64,000 nucleotides of DNA from Sphingomonas soli NBRC 100801. Its GTDB lineage: Bacteria > Pseudomonadota > Alphaproteobacteria > Sphingomonadales > Sphingomonadaceae. Below the pieces are notes generated by a model. It saw only the letters and a program-made list of their open reading frames with translations, had not been told where the DNA came from and did not search any database. This document shows positions 53,286-61,226 of the stretch, piece by piece. Location: the NCBI RefSeq assembly GCF_001591025.1, contig NZ_BCTZ01000017.1, positions 1 to 64,000 of the forward strand. Direction: 5' to 3'. The translations under genes were made by a program, and so were the position numbers. Position 1 is the stretch's first letter. Each line of letters begins with the position of its first letter.

Positions 53286-54079
53286 GCGCGCGCCCCCGCT
53301 GGCACGATGTCTGCGCCTTCAACGGCGACCCAATGCGCCTCGAGCAATCGAGCGGCATCGGGTGCCATGGTCAGGGGAAAGAGGTGCCCGCCCGTCAGCA
53401 GCGTCTCGAGTCCGGCACCCGCCCCGGTCGCGTTGCCATTGATCGCATCCACGATCCCCGACATCACCGAGGGCGGCGTCGACAGGTCGTCCGCAGAGGC
53501 GATGCACAGAGTTGCCGGCGGAGAATCCAGACTGGAGAAATCGCCGAAAGCGGCGAGTGCCAGCCAGGTCGATGCGATGGCGTCGGCGGGCAGGGAGGTC
53601 AGCGAGCGCGATGCATAGTCGATATGCGGCTGCCAGTGCGGCGGCGGCGCATCGCCGAACCAGCGGGCGAGGGTGGCTTCCCTGAACGCTTCGACACCGT
53701 TGAGGCGGGTAGCATCGGCGCGATCGGCATAGAGTTTTCCTCCCGCCGAAGGCGTGGCAAGAAGCGCGAGCGACGCGATATCATGGCCATCCCCGCGAAG
53801 CCGCTGGCAGGCGAGTGCCGCGACCGCGCCGCCGAACGAATGTCCCAACAGATGGACCGGGCCGTCCGCTACCTGCCGGATACGCTCTGCGGCGTGGGTG
53901 ACATGATCCTCAAGGCGATCGCTCGCACGATCGCGCATCGTTCCATGGCCCAGAAGATCGACCGCAATCAGGGGCCGATCGTCCGACAGGCTTCCCCGAA
54001 GCGGCTCGAACGAATGGCCGTCGAGGCCAAGCGCGTGGAACGCGATCACAGGGATCGCTGGCCGCGCCCGGCCATTCAT
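53282..54079 (-). CDS. Alpha/beta hydrolase
   Basis: A 265-aa hydrolase with complete triad elements: VIAFHALGLDGHSFEPL (oxyanion region), nucleophile elbow LLGHSFGGA with Ser81, Asp in IASADDLSTP and His in LTGGHLFPL. Start ATG 54079 overlaps the CoA-transferase stop by 4 bases; an upstream in-frame ATG exists but is antisense-like. It probably cleaves an ester, enol-lactone or C-C bond in the operon's pathway. It is similar in layout to the next gene, which lacks the Ser. Confidence 0.9.
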   Translation of the reverse strand: MNGRARPAIPVIAFHALGLDGHSFEPLRGSLSDDRPLIAVDLLGHGTMRDRASDRLEDHVTHAAERIRQVADGPVHLLGHSFGGAVAALACQRLRGDGHDIASLALLATPSAGGKLYADRADATRLNGVEAFREATLARWFGDAPPPHWQPHIDYASRSLTSLPADAIASTWLALAAFGDFSSLDSPPATLCIASADDLSTPPSVMSGIVDAINGNATGAGAGLETLLTGGHLFPLTMAPDAARLLEAHWVAVEGADIVPAGARA

Positions 54080-55290
54080 GCCGAGCCATTCCCCAGCACA
54101 CCGTCGGCCAGCAGGTCGTCCGCGACGGATCGCGGTATATCCAGCCACGCCGACAAGACGGAAACATTGTCCTGGCCGAGGGTGGGCGGATAGGTCGGCT
54201 CCGGGCCCCTGCCACTGGCGAACTTGATGGGATTGCCCACCACCTCGATCCGCTTCCCCTTGGGCGTTTGCATCTCGACGATCATGCCGCGATTTGCGGC
54301 ACGCGCATCGTCAAGGGCCTCCGGAACGCGCTTGATCAGCGCGGCGGGGACGTCGTTGCTCTGGAGGTTGTCGACATGCTCGACTGCATCCTTTTCAAGG
54401 AATGCCGCCTCCAGCAACTCCCACAGTTCCACACGATTCTTCAGTCGGTCGGAGGCGGTCGCGAAACGCGCATCACCCGCCAACTCTGACAGATCGAGCG
54501 ATCTGCACAGCCCCTGCCACATCTTTTCGGTGTTCGCCGTCACGACCAGTTCGCGGCCATCCCGGGCCTTGAACGTTCGATAGGTCGGGATCGAATCGTG
54601 CCCCGCGCCCTGAGGGCCCGGATCCGTTCCTGCGACAAGCGAATAGGTACCTTGATACGAGAGCATCGCGAGCTGGCAATCGAGCATTGCGACATCGATA
54701 ATCTCAGCGCGTTCCGTAGAATTTCGGCGATGCAGGGCTGCGCAAATGGCGATGCAGGCATAGAGACCCGCCACCGTGTCACCAGCCGGGATGCCAAGCC
54801 TGACCGCGGGTCGGCCCGGCTCCCCGGTAATGCTCATCACGCCCGACAGCGCCTGCACGATCATGTCGTAGGCGGGCTTTGTGCTGTCCGGCCCGGCCTG
54901 ACCGAAGCCGCTGATCGACGCCCAAATCAACCGCGGATGGCTGGCCGCGATCGTCTCGATGTCCAGTCCGATCTTGCGCGCGACGCCGGGCCGGAAGTTC
55001 TCGACCACGACATCTGCTTTCGCGACGAGATCCAGCAGCAACTGCCGCCCGCGATCCTTCTTCAAGTCGAGCGAGACGCTTTGCTTGTTTCGGTTGATCC
55101 CGAGAAAGTACAGGCTTTCCCCGTCCAGGAAATGAGGGGGGATGTGTCGGCTGGAATCGCCGTCGGGCGATTCGACCTTGATCACCTCGGCACCAAGGTC
55201 CGCAAGAATCTGCGTGCAAAAAGGTCCGGAAAGAAATGTGGTGAGATCGAGGACGCGTACACCATGTAGCGGCTGGCCGGGCGAACTCAT
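54076..55290 (-). CDS. CaiB/BaiF family (class III) CoA-transferase
   Basis: A 404-aa enzyme that moves CoA between a donor thioester and an acid. It starts GVRVLDLTTFLSGPFCTQIL then ADLGAEVIKVE, the family N-terminus. It has GINRNKQSVSLDLKKDRG and ENFRPGVARKIGLD, and the catalytic Asp in DVAMLDCQLAML. In this operon it would activate the acid substrate for the thiolase step. ATG 55290 overlaps the IclR stop and its own stop overlaps the hydrolase start, by 4 bases each. Confidence 0.94.
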   Translation of the reverse strand: MSSPGQPLHGVRVLDLTTFLSGPFCTQILADLGAEVIKVESPDGDSSRHIPPHFLDGESLYFLGINRNKQSVSLDLKKDRGRQLLLDLVAKADVVVENFRPGVARKIGLDIETIAASHPRLIWASISGFGQAGPDSTKPAYDMIVQALSGVMSITGEPGRPAVRLGIPAGDTVAGLYACIAICAALHRRNSTERAEIIDVAMLDCQLAMLSYQGTYSLVAGTDPGPQGAGHDSIPTYRTFKARDGRELVVTANTEKMWQGLCRSLDLSELAGDARFATASDRLKNRVELWELLEAAFLEKDAVEHVDNLQSNDVPAALIKRVPEALDDARAANRGMIVEMQTPKGKRIEVVGNPIKFASGRGPEPTYPPTLGQDNVSVLSAWLDIPRSVADDLLADGVLGNGSA

Positions 55291-56066
55291 CTGGCCGCTC
55301 CGAGAAACCGCGAGATCTCGTCGCTCTTTTCCATGATATCCTTAACGATGGCATCGATACTGGCGTGGGGCATGCGCTCCTGTGGAGAGGTCATGCAGAG
55401 GCAGCCGAAAACGCCTTTTGCGTCGAAGACCGGAGCGGCGACGCCTCGCGCACCGCGCAGTTTTTGCCCTTCGCTGATCGCGTATCCCCGCTCGCGCACT
55501 TCGCGTAGTTCCGCCATTCTCGCACGCAAGGACGGCGGCTTCTCTCCCGACACCGACGGGGCGGCCTCGCGAAGCAGGATTTGCTCGATTTCATTCTCCG
55601 GCAAGAATGCGAGGATCGCCTTGCCAGACGCTCCCCAATATAACGACAGCGGCCGGTGAAGATCGATCTGGTAGGTCAGCATCTGGCTACCGTCAGCACG
55701 GTAGACAAAGTTCATCGCCCGATCAGCGGCGACATACCGTCCAAGCAGAACCGTCTCATTATACTTTGCGGCCAGTGCATCCACGATGGGCTGGGCGATA
55801 GTGACCTGGGACATGCCCTGGATCACGCGCGCCGAGATCCGGTAGAAGCGCGGCCCGATGCGATAGATGCCGCTGCCCGACGCGGCTACAAACCCTTCAG
55901 CGGCGAGCGCGTTGAGCAGCCGGTGGGCGGTAGATGGCGGCACCTTCAGATCGGCGCTGACCTGCTTGACCGTTACCGGGCCCGGCGCGTCGGCCAAGTG
56001 CGCCAACAGGTAGAGGGCGCGGCTGATGCTGCTCGTGCCCGGTCCTTCGTCGCTGTTCCCCGTCAT
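55287..56066 (-). CDS. IclR-family transcriptional regulator
   Basis: A 259-aa regulator. The N-terminal winged HTH is at residues about 15-70 (SSISRALYLLAHLADAPGPV, KVPPSTAHRLLNALAAEGFV). The C-terminal effector domain has ETVLLGRYVAADRAMNFVYR, LYWGASGKAILAFLPE and RERGYAISEGQKLRGARGVA. IclR proteins often control aromatic acid catabolism and sense the substrate. Unusually, it is embedded inside the operon, with 4-base overlaps on both sides (thiolase before, CoA-transferase after), so its level follows operon expression. Confidence 0.94.
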   Translation of the reverse strand: MTGNSDEGPGTSSISRALYLLAHLADAPGPVTVKQVSADLKVPPSTAHRLLNALAAEGFVAASGSGIYRIGPRFYRISARVIQGMSQVTIAQPIVDALAAKYNETVLLGRYVAADRAMNFVYRADGSQMLTYQIDLHRPLSLYWGASGKAILAFLPENEIEQILLREAAPSVSGEKPPSLRARMAELREVRERGYAISEGQKLRGARGVAAPVFDAKGVFGCLCMTSPQERMPHASIDAIVKDIMEKSDEISRFLGAAR

Positions 56067-57214
56067 ATTCTGTCCAGTGCATTCAAGATGTGGATGGCAC
56101 ATGCGCCATGATCGAGGCGAGCTATGCCACCGCCGGTGACGTGCGTCATGCCGACGCGCGCATTCGGCACCTGTCGTGCGCCCGCCTGACCCGTCAGTTG
56201 CCAGTAGAGTTCGACAATTTGCGCGACACCGCTGCAGCCAACAGGATGCCCTTTCGAAAGCAGCCCGCCGCTGGGATTGACGACGACGGCGCCGCCGAAA
56301 CTGCTCTGGCCCGAGGTCAGAAAGGATGCGGATTCACCGGCTTCGCAGAGCCCTAGCGCTTCATAATATACAAGCTCTGCTATCGAGAATGCGTCGTGGA
56401 GTTCGACGACATCCAGGTCCTGCGGCCCAATTCCCGCCTGCTCGAAGGCATCGCTCGCGGAGTGCCGGGTAATCTCCGGTTGCAACATGTTGCGGAAGCC
56501 CGATGTCGGCGTTCCGGAGTGGAGCACAGATCCGCTAATTTCCACCGTCGGCAACGCTAGCCGCTTGCGAATGTCGTTGTTCACCACGATGACCGCGGCC
56601 GCGCCGTCGCCAGTCGGGCAGCATTGCAGCAGTGTAAGCGGGTCGGAAATCATCCGAGACGCGAGAACCTCTTCGACGCTGGTCGGTTTGCGCAGCTGTG
56701 CGAAAGGATTCATCGCGCCATGGCGCCGCGCCTTTACGCTAACCTGCGCCAGCACGTCGGTCGACACGCCCCGTTCGTACAGGTATCGCCGGGCCCGCAT
56801 CGCATACAAAGCGGGCATGACCATGCCGCTCTGCACTTCGATATCTTCCGCGACCAGCGGCAAGGTGCCCCCACCGAACTGGGTGAGCTTATCGACCCCG
56901 ATTACGAGCGCCGCAGCATGTTCCCCGCTGCACACGCTCTTCCAGGCGAGATGCAAGGCGCTGGCACCGCCCGAACACGCATTGTCGATGTTGAAGATCG
57001 GAACGCCGCCGATCCCCACCTCCTTGACGATGCGTTGGCCCGTAAGCATTCCGCCGAAGGCATGACCGCAATACACGGCGTCGATTTCGCTCGCTTCGAG
57101 ACCAGCGTCTCGCATTGCCTTGCGGACCGGCGGCACCGCCAATCCGCCGTAGCTTGAATTACGATGTTTCCCCATCGGGATCATCGCGCCGCTCACGATG
57201 AAGGCGCGGCTCAC
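56063..57214 (-). CDS. Thiolase-family protein (acetyl-CoA acetyltransferase / SCP-x like)
   Basis: A 383-aa thiolase. The nucleophilic Cys80 is in IDNACSGGASAL, followed by VELHDAFSIAELVYYEALGL and the C-terminal KGHPVGCSGVAQIVEL, both typical of the SCP-x/thiolase group that pairs with DUF35 proteins. It probably cleaves (or retro-aldol splits) a CoA thioester. Start is GTG 57214, overlapping the DUF35 stop by 4 bases (GTGA) and giving MSRAFIVSGAMIPMGK. Its partner gene lies directly upstream, as usual for this pair. Confidence 0.92.
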   Translation of the reverse strand: MSRAFIVSGAMIPMGKHRNSSYGGLAVPPVRKAMRDAGLEASEIDAVYCGHAFGGMLTGQRIVKEVGIGGVPIFNIDNACSGGASALHLAWKSVCSGEHAAALVIGVDKLTQFGGGTLPLVAEDIEVQSGMVMPALYAMRARRYLYERGVSTDVLAQVSVKARRHGAMNPFAQLRKPTSVEEVLASRMISDPLTLLQCCPTGDGAAAVIVVNNDIRKRLALPTVEISGSVLHSGTPTSGFRNMLQPEITRHSASDAFEQAGIGPQDLDVVELHDAFSIAELVYYEALGLCEAGESASFLTSGQSSFGGAVVVNPSGGLLSKGHPVGCSGVAQIVELYWQLTGQAGARQVPNARVGMTHVTGGGIARLDHGACAIHILNALDRI

Positions 57215-57612
57215 TGGCCTTCCCCCGCGACAGGCTCGACGAACCATTCGGAACCCTCGCTGGCAAGGCGAACGGCACAGTCACAGCCCAATGCGTGATG
57301 GGAGCCCCGCACCTTTGCCAAGACACGGACATCTCCGGGAAAATCTACATAGCCGATCGTGTACGGCACGGACTGCGAAGAGGACACATGGACTGTCGAG
57401 AAGCTGTAAAGGACGCCTTCAGGACCGACCTCGGCGTGCTGTGCGCCAGCCGTGTGGGGAAAACTGCGCCGCCCTTGCGCAGTGATCGCGCAGAGCAAGA
57501 ATGTCGCGCCATCACGCACGACAAAGGTGGGCAGATCGGACCCATCCAAATCTGGAATCGGATGTCCCTCGCTGGGTACGCTCTCACCAGGGGGACACTG
57601 ATCGGTGTTCAT
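57211..57612 (-). CDS. DUF35 OB-fold protein with degenerate zinc ribbon
   Basis: A 133-aa member of the Zn-ribbon/OB-fold family that forms complexes with thiolase-like partners. The OB part is clear (GVLYSFSTVHV, PYTIGYVDFPGDVRVLAKV, then GCDCAVRLASEG). In the usual rubredoxin-like N-terminal section only Cys41 remains (FLLCAITAQGRRSFPHTAGA); the other three expected Cys positions are Ala, Ala and His. Zinc binding is therefore doubtful. It is the first gene of the minus-strand operon. ATG 57612 is chosen; the longer frame upstream is not protein-like. Confidence 0.85.
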   Translation of the reverse strand: MNTDQCPPGESVPSEGHPIPDLDGSDLPTFVVRDGATFLLCAITAQGRRSFPHTAGAQHAEVGPEGVLYSFSTVHVSSSQSVPYTIGYVDFPGDVRVLAKVRGSHHALGCDCAVRLASEGSEWFVEPVAGEGQ

Positions 57613-57929
57613 ATAATTCCATTCAATGGAAAGGCTTTCCAACAGAAGAAATAAATAGCAGCGCCGTCGCGCCAGTTCAACCCTGAAGATGACGGTGGAT
57701 TTGAAACCTGGGGGCAAAAGGAATCGATGCGCGGCCGCCCATTCTCGTTCGCGCTAGTTCCCGGGTCGGCTCTGCTCGGGTTTGAGCATTTGTGATCGAG
57801 GCTGCGTGTGCCCAATGCCTACCCAGGCCCGATCACTGGCGCCCGGCTAAACCAGCGCCAGCTTTTTGCGGCTCGCCTGAAAGCTGACCGTCAGTTCCCG
57901 GCCCAAAAGGCCGATTTCCAAACTCCGTT
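57613..57929. other. Non-coding stretch upstream of the catabolic operon
   Basis: This 317-base stretch should contain the operon promoter on the minus strand, with AT-rich sequence near 57640-57665 close to the first gene. I see no convincing open frame and no clear dyad for the IclR protein. The part nearer 57930 is next to the transposase relic and may be left from the same insertion. Confidence 0.45.
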
Positions 57930-58064
57930 GAAAGGCAGATCCGGACCACGAGCCATCGACGCGACCTATTTGAAGGCGCACCGCACGGCATCGACTGGCA
58001 CCGCGTCGCCACCCGCTACGACCGCTGCCACCGTTATCTTCTGGCTCTGATCAGTGAGTTCTGA
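57930..58064 (+). pseudogene. Transposase relic (IS5-like), internally deleted
   Basis: A segment reading GPRAIDATYLKAHRTA matches the start of the catalytic core of IS5-family transposases (the Asp of DDE followed by KAHR). Within the same repeat-like GCATCGACTGGCACC stretch the frame shifts. The rest reads GIDWHRVATRYDRCHRYLLA and ends LISEF with TGA at 58062-58064, like the end of such transposases. The whole middle, including the second Asp and the Glu, is missing. Terminal inverted repeats were not found. It is a small scar of an insertion sequence beside the operon promoter. Confidence 0.65.
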
Positions 58065-58129
58065 CCCCAGGCAAGCGCCGCTTCCTGCTACCCAGCGCCC
58101 AATTCCGCGCCTTCGAAGCGCCGGATTAC

Positions 58130-60157
58130 TTAGCCGGAAGCTTCCAGCATCTCGGTTGGCAGGGTGAAGTTGAAGGTCACTCCGGCCTGGTCGTTCGGAG
58201 AGATCCATATCCTGCCCGCATGCGCCTCGATGATCGACTGGCAGATCTTCAGGCCGATGCCCATTCCGTCGCTCTTGGTAGTGGTAAAGGGCTGGAAGAG
58301 CCGCTTCATCACCTCGCCGTCTATGCCCGGCCCGGTGTCCGAAACCGATATTAGCGCCGAGCGGCGATCATCGAGCCGCGTTGCGATCGTCAGCACCCGC
58401 TGCTGGCTGCGGCGCATCGCCTCCATCGCGTTGCGGCACAGGTTCACGATAACCTGTTGGATCTGGACCTTGTTGAGCAACATCGGCGGAAGCCCTGGGG
58501 CAAGATCGACCTCGAGCCGGGTGCTCGAATAGGCGGTGCCCACCGTGCCGAGCGCGATGGCTTCCTCGACAACCTTGTTCAGGTCCTCGACCGTGCGGTT
58601 CGTCTCGCGCTTCTCGATGAAATCACGGAGGTTCCGGATGATATCGCCCGCGCGCGCCAATTGGCGCGATGCGTTTTCCACCATCTCCGCTGCGGCATGG
58701 TCCATGTCCTCGACGTTCAAGCGACGGCGCGCGACTTCCAGGAAGTTCATGCCCGCGGTCAGGGGCTGGTTTAATTCGTGCGCCAGCGTCGCCGCCATCA
58801 TGCCCATCGCGTTCCACCGCGATACGTGCGCCAGCTCGCTCTGCAACTGGCTTACCGCGATCTCGTTGCGCCGCCGCTCGACCAGCACGGCCTGCATCGC
58901 ATCCAGCTCGCGCGCTGCGCGAGCCTCCACGGCTTCGAGTTCCTTCTGCGCCAATTGCTCCCGGATCAGGCGCGCTTGGTCTTCAAATTGCTTGCGGCGG
59001 AGTTGCGCCAGCACGCGCGATCGCAGGATGTCGAAGTCGCTGGACTTGCAGATATAATCGTCGGCGCCGGCGTCCAGACCCCGCACCATCGATTCCCGGT
59101 CTTCCATCGCAGTCAGCATGATCACCGGGGTGCCGCGCAGCAGCGGAACCGATTTGATCTGCCTGCATGTGTCGTGGCCGTCCATGCCGGGCATCATCAG
59201 GTCCAGCAAAATGCAATCCACGGGCTGCTCTACCAGCAGTTCGAGCGCCTCTTCGCCGGAGCGCGCAAGCGCAACATCATATCCCTCGGCGCGCAGCTCG
59301 CTGGCGAGATGCTGGAGATAGGTTTCGCTGTCGTCGACGGCGAGAATCTTCTTGGGGCCAAGCAGGCTGGGACTGGCAAGCTCGCCGGCGTCCAGCCGTT
59401 CGGCGCTGCGCAGCACGGCTCCGAGCCTTGCCAGCAGGATTTCGATCTCGTCGCTCTTGCGAACGAACGCATCGGCCCCCGCGTCGAGCGCGCGGACCTC
59501 CGCCGCCAGATCGGTCGATGCGGTCAGCAGGATGCACGGGATGCGGCGCAGCGCCGCATCCAGCCGCACGCGCCGGATCACCGATGGGCCGTCAATGTCT
59601 GGCAGCACGCCATCCACCACCATTGCCGTGGGCCGCGCGGCGGCGGCGAGCCGCAGGCCGTCTTCGCCCGAACTGGCCGTCAGCACATGATAGGCTGCAT
59701 CCTCAAGCGCCTGCTTCAGCTGCTCGCGATAGGTGGGGCTGTCGTCGATCACCAGGATGGTCTGGCCGACCAGTGTCTCGTCGGTCTGGGCGCGGCGCAG
59801 CAATTCGCCCGCGCGCGCGACGACATAGCTCAGGTCATAGGGTTTGCCGACATATTCGTCGGCCCCCGTCCTCAGCCCGCGCAGCCGGTCCTGCACCTCG
59901 GTCTCGCTCGACAGCAGCATGACTGCGACGGCGTTCGTCCCGGGGGCTGCCTTGATCTCGGCAAGAAACTCGACCCCGTCGCCGTCAGGCAAGCGCACGT
60001 CGAGTACGATCAGGCCAAACTCCTCGCGCGAAAGCACCTCCCGGGCTTCGCCGAGCGTGGAGCAGGCTTTGACGGTGAGGTTGGCTTCCTCGAACGCTTC
60101 CTTGAGGTTCATGCGAACCGTGAAGCTGTCGTCGACGATCAGGACCCGGGTGTTCAT
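58130..60157 (-). CDS. Triple-receiver hybrid histidine kinase
   Basis: A 675-aa signalling protein with three receiver domains in a row at the N-terminus: about 3-118 (IVLDVRLPDGDG), 133-248 (MVVDGVLPDIDG) and 273-388 (ILLDLMMPGMDG). All keep the phosphoacceptor Asp and the Lys late in the domain. A coiled-coil (about 390-440) leads to a kinase core with the phospho-His in TLAHELNQPLTAG, N-box NLCRNAMEAM, SDTGPGID and DGMGIGLKIC. The HELNQPL box is FixL-like. There is no membrane segment, so it acts in the cytoplasm, probably receiving phosphate from the neighbouring CheA. Its ATG overlaps the cheB stop by 4 bases. Confidence 0.93.
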   Translation of the reverse strand: MNTRVLIVDDSFTVRMNLKEAFEEANLTVKACSTLGEAREVLSREEFGLIVLDVRLPDGDGVEFLAEIKAAPGTNAVAVMLLSSETEVQDRLRGLRTGADEYVGKPYDLSYVVARAGELLRRAQTDETLVGQTILVIDDSPTYREQLKQALEDAAYHVLTASSGEDGLRLAAAARPTAMVVDGVLPDIDGPSVIRRVRLDAALRRIPCILLTASTDLAAEVRALDAGADAFVRKSDEIEILLARLGAVLRSAERLDAGELASPSLLGPKKILAVDDSETYLQHLASELRAEGYDVALARSGEEALELLVEQPVDCILLDLMMPGMDGHDTCRQIKSVPLLRGTPVIMLTAMEDRESMVRGLDAGADDYICKSSDFDILRSRVLAQLRRKQFEDQARLIREQLAQKELEAVEARAARELDAMQAVLVERRRNEIAVSQLQSELAHVSRWNAMGMMAATLAHELNQPLTAGMNFLEVARRRLNVEDMDHAAAEMVENASRQLARAGDIIRNLRDFIEKRETNRTVEDLNKVVEEAIALGTVGTAYSSTRLEVDLAPGLPPMLLNKVQIQQVIVNLCRNAMEAMRRSQQRVLTIATRLDDRRSALISVSDTGPGIDGEVMKRLFQPFTTTKSDGMGIGLKICQSIIEAHAGRIWISPNDQAGVTFNFTLPTEMLEASG

Positions 60158-61224
60158 CTGCGCAACTTTCCCGGCGCCAGCGCGATCAGCGCCCGTCCGA
60201 TCTCGGCCAAGGGAAGGATGCGTTCGGCGGCGCCGATCTGCGCCGCTTCGCGCGGCATGCCATACACCACCGAACTTGCTTCATCCTGCGCGATGGTGCG
60301 GCCCCCGGCGCGCCGGATGTCCAGAAGCCCGGACGCGCCGTCGCGCCCCATTCCCGTCAGCAGGCATCCGATCGCGGCGCTGCCATATTCGCGCGCAACC
60401 GATTCAAACAGCACATCCACCGATGGGCGGCACGAATAGCGCTCCGCCGCCGAGCTCAGCCGCAGCACGCCGTCTTCTATCAGCATGTGGCGATCGGGCG
60501 GCGCCATCACGATACGGTGCTGCGATCCCAGCCTTTCGCCGTCGCGGGCATAGGCCACGGGGTGCTGCGTTTGCGCATCGAGCCAGTCGGCGAACAGGGT
60601 TCCGAACGGTTCGCCGATGTGCAGCACCAGCAATATCGGCAGGGGATAGTCTGCGGGCAGCGCGCGAAGGATCTCGACGACGGCACCCGGACCGCCGGTC
60701 GATGCGCCGATGGCGACGACATCGCTGCCTCGCGCGGCCTTTCTCGGAGCGGCCGCGGCCGTCGGCCTGGGGCTGCGATTTGCGTCCCCCAACGCGCCGA
60801 TCCGCAGGCGCGGATGCGTGATCACCTTGATGCGCGAAACCAGCTTCACCGCCGCTACGAACCGCGCCTCCCATTTGCCGTCTTCCTCGTCACCCAACGG
60901 CTTGTCGAGCACGTCGACGGCGCCTGCGGCCAGCGCGTCATAGGTGCGGAACAGCTCGCCGCGATTGGTCGAAGCGGAAACCACCAGGATCGGCGTGGGG
61001 AAATGCGCCATGACATATTCGGTCACCGCGACGCCGGTCATCAGCGGCAGCATCATGTCGACCGTCATCACGTCGGGCCGCAGATCCTGGCACAGCTCGA
61101 TCGCGCGCTTGCCGTCTTCGGCGGTGCCGACGACTTCGATTTGCGGGTCGCTTGACAGCACTTCGACCAGCCGTTCGCGGACGGTCAGCGAATCCTCGAC
61201 GATCAGGACGCGGATCTTCGCCAT
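60154..61224 (-). CDS. cheB: Chemoreceptor glutamate methylesterase CheB
   Basis: A 356-aa CheB that removes methyl groups from chemoreceptors for adaptation. The receiver is at about residues 4-120 (IVEDSLTVRERLVEVL, VMTVDMMLPLMTGVAV with the phosphoacceptor Asp). The esterase domain at about 165-350 has the Ser in GASTGGPGAV, a His in LVLHIGEPFG and the Asp in LTGMGRDGASG. The linker is of normal length. It starts 2 bases after the cheA stop and overlaps the triple-receiver kinase start. No cheR gene is visible in the window. Confidence 0.95.
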   Translation of the reverse strand: MAKIRVLIVEDSLTVRERLVEVLSSDPQIEVVGTAEDGKRAIELCQDLRPDVMTVDMMLPLMTGVAVTEYVMAHFPTPILVVSASTNRGELFRTYDALAAGAVDVLDKPLGDEEDGKWEARFVAAVKLVSRIKVITHPRLRIGALGDANRSPRPTAAAAPRKAARGSDVVAIGASTGGPGAVVEILRALPADYPLPILLVLHIGEPFGTLFADWLDAQTQHPVAYARDGERLGSQHRIVMAPPDRHMLIEDGVLRLSSAAERYSCRPSVDVLFESVAREYGSAAIGCLLTGMGRDGASGLLDIRRAGGRTIAQDEASSVVYGMPREAAQIGAAERILPLAEIGRALIALAPGKLRR

Positions 61225-61226
61225 CG

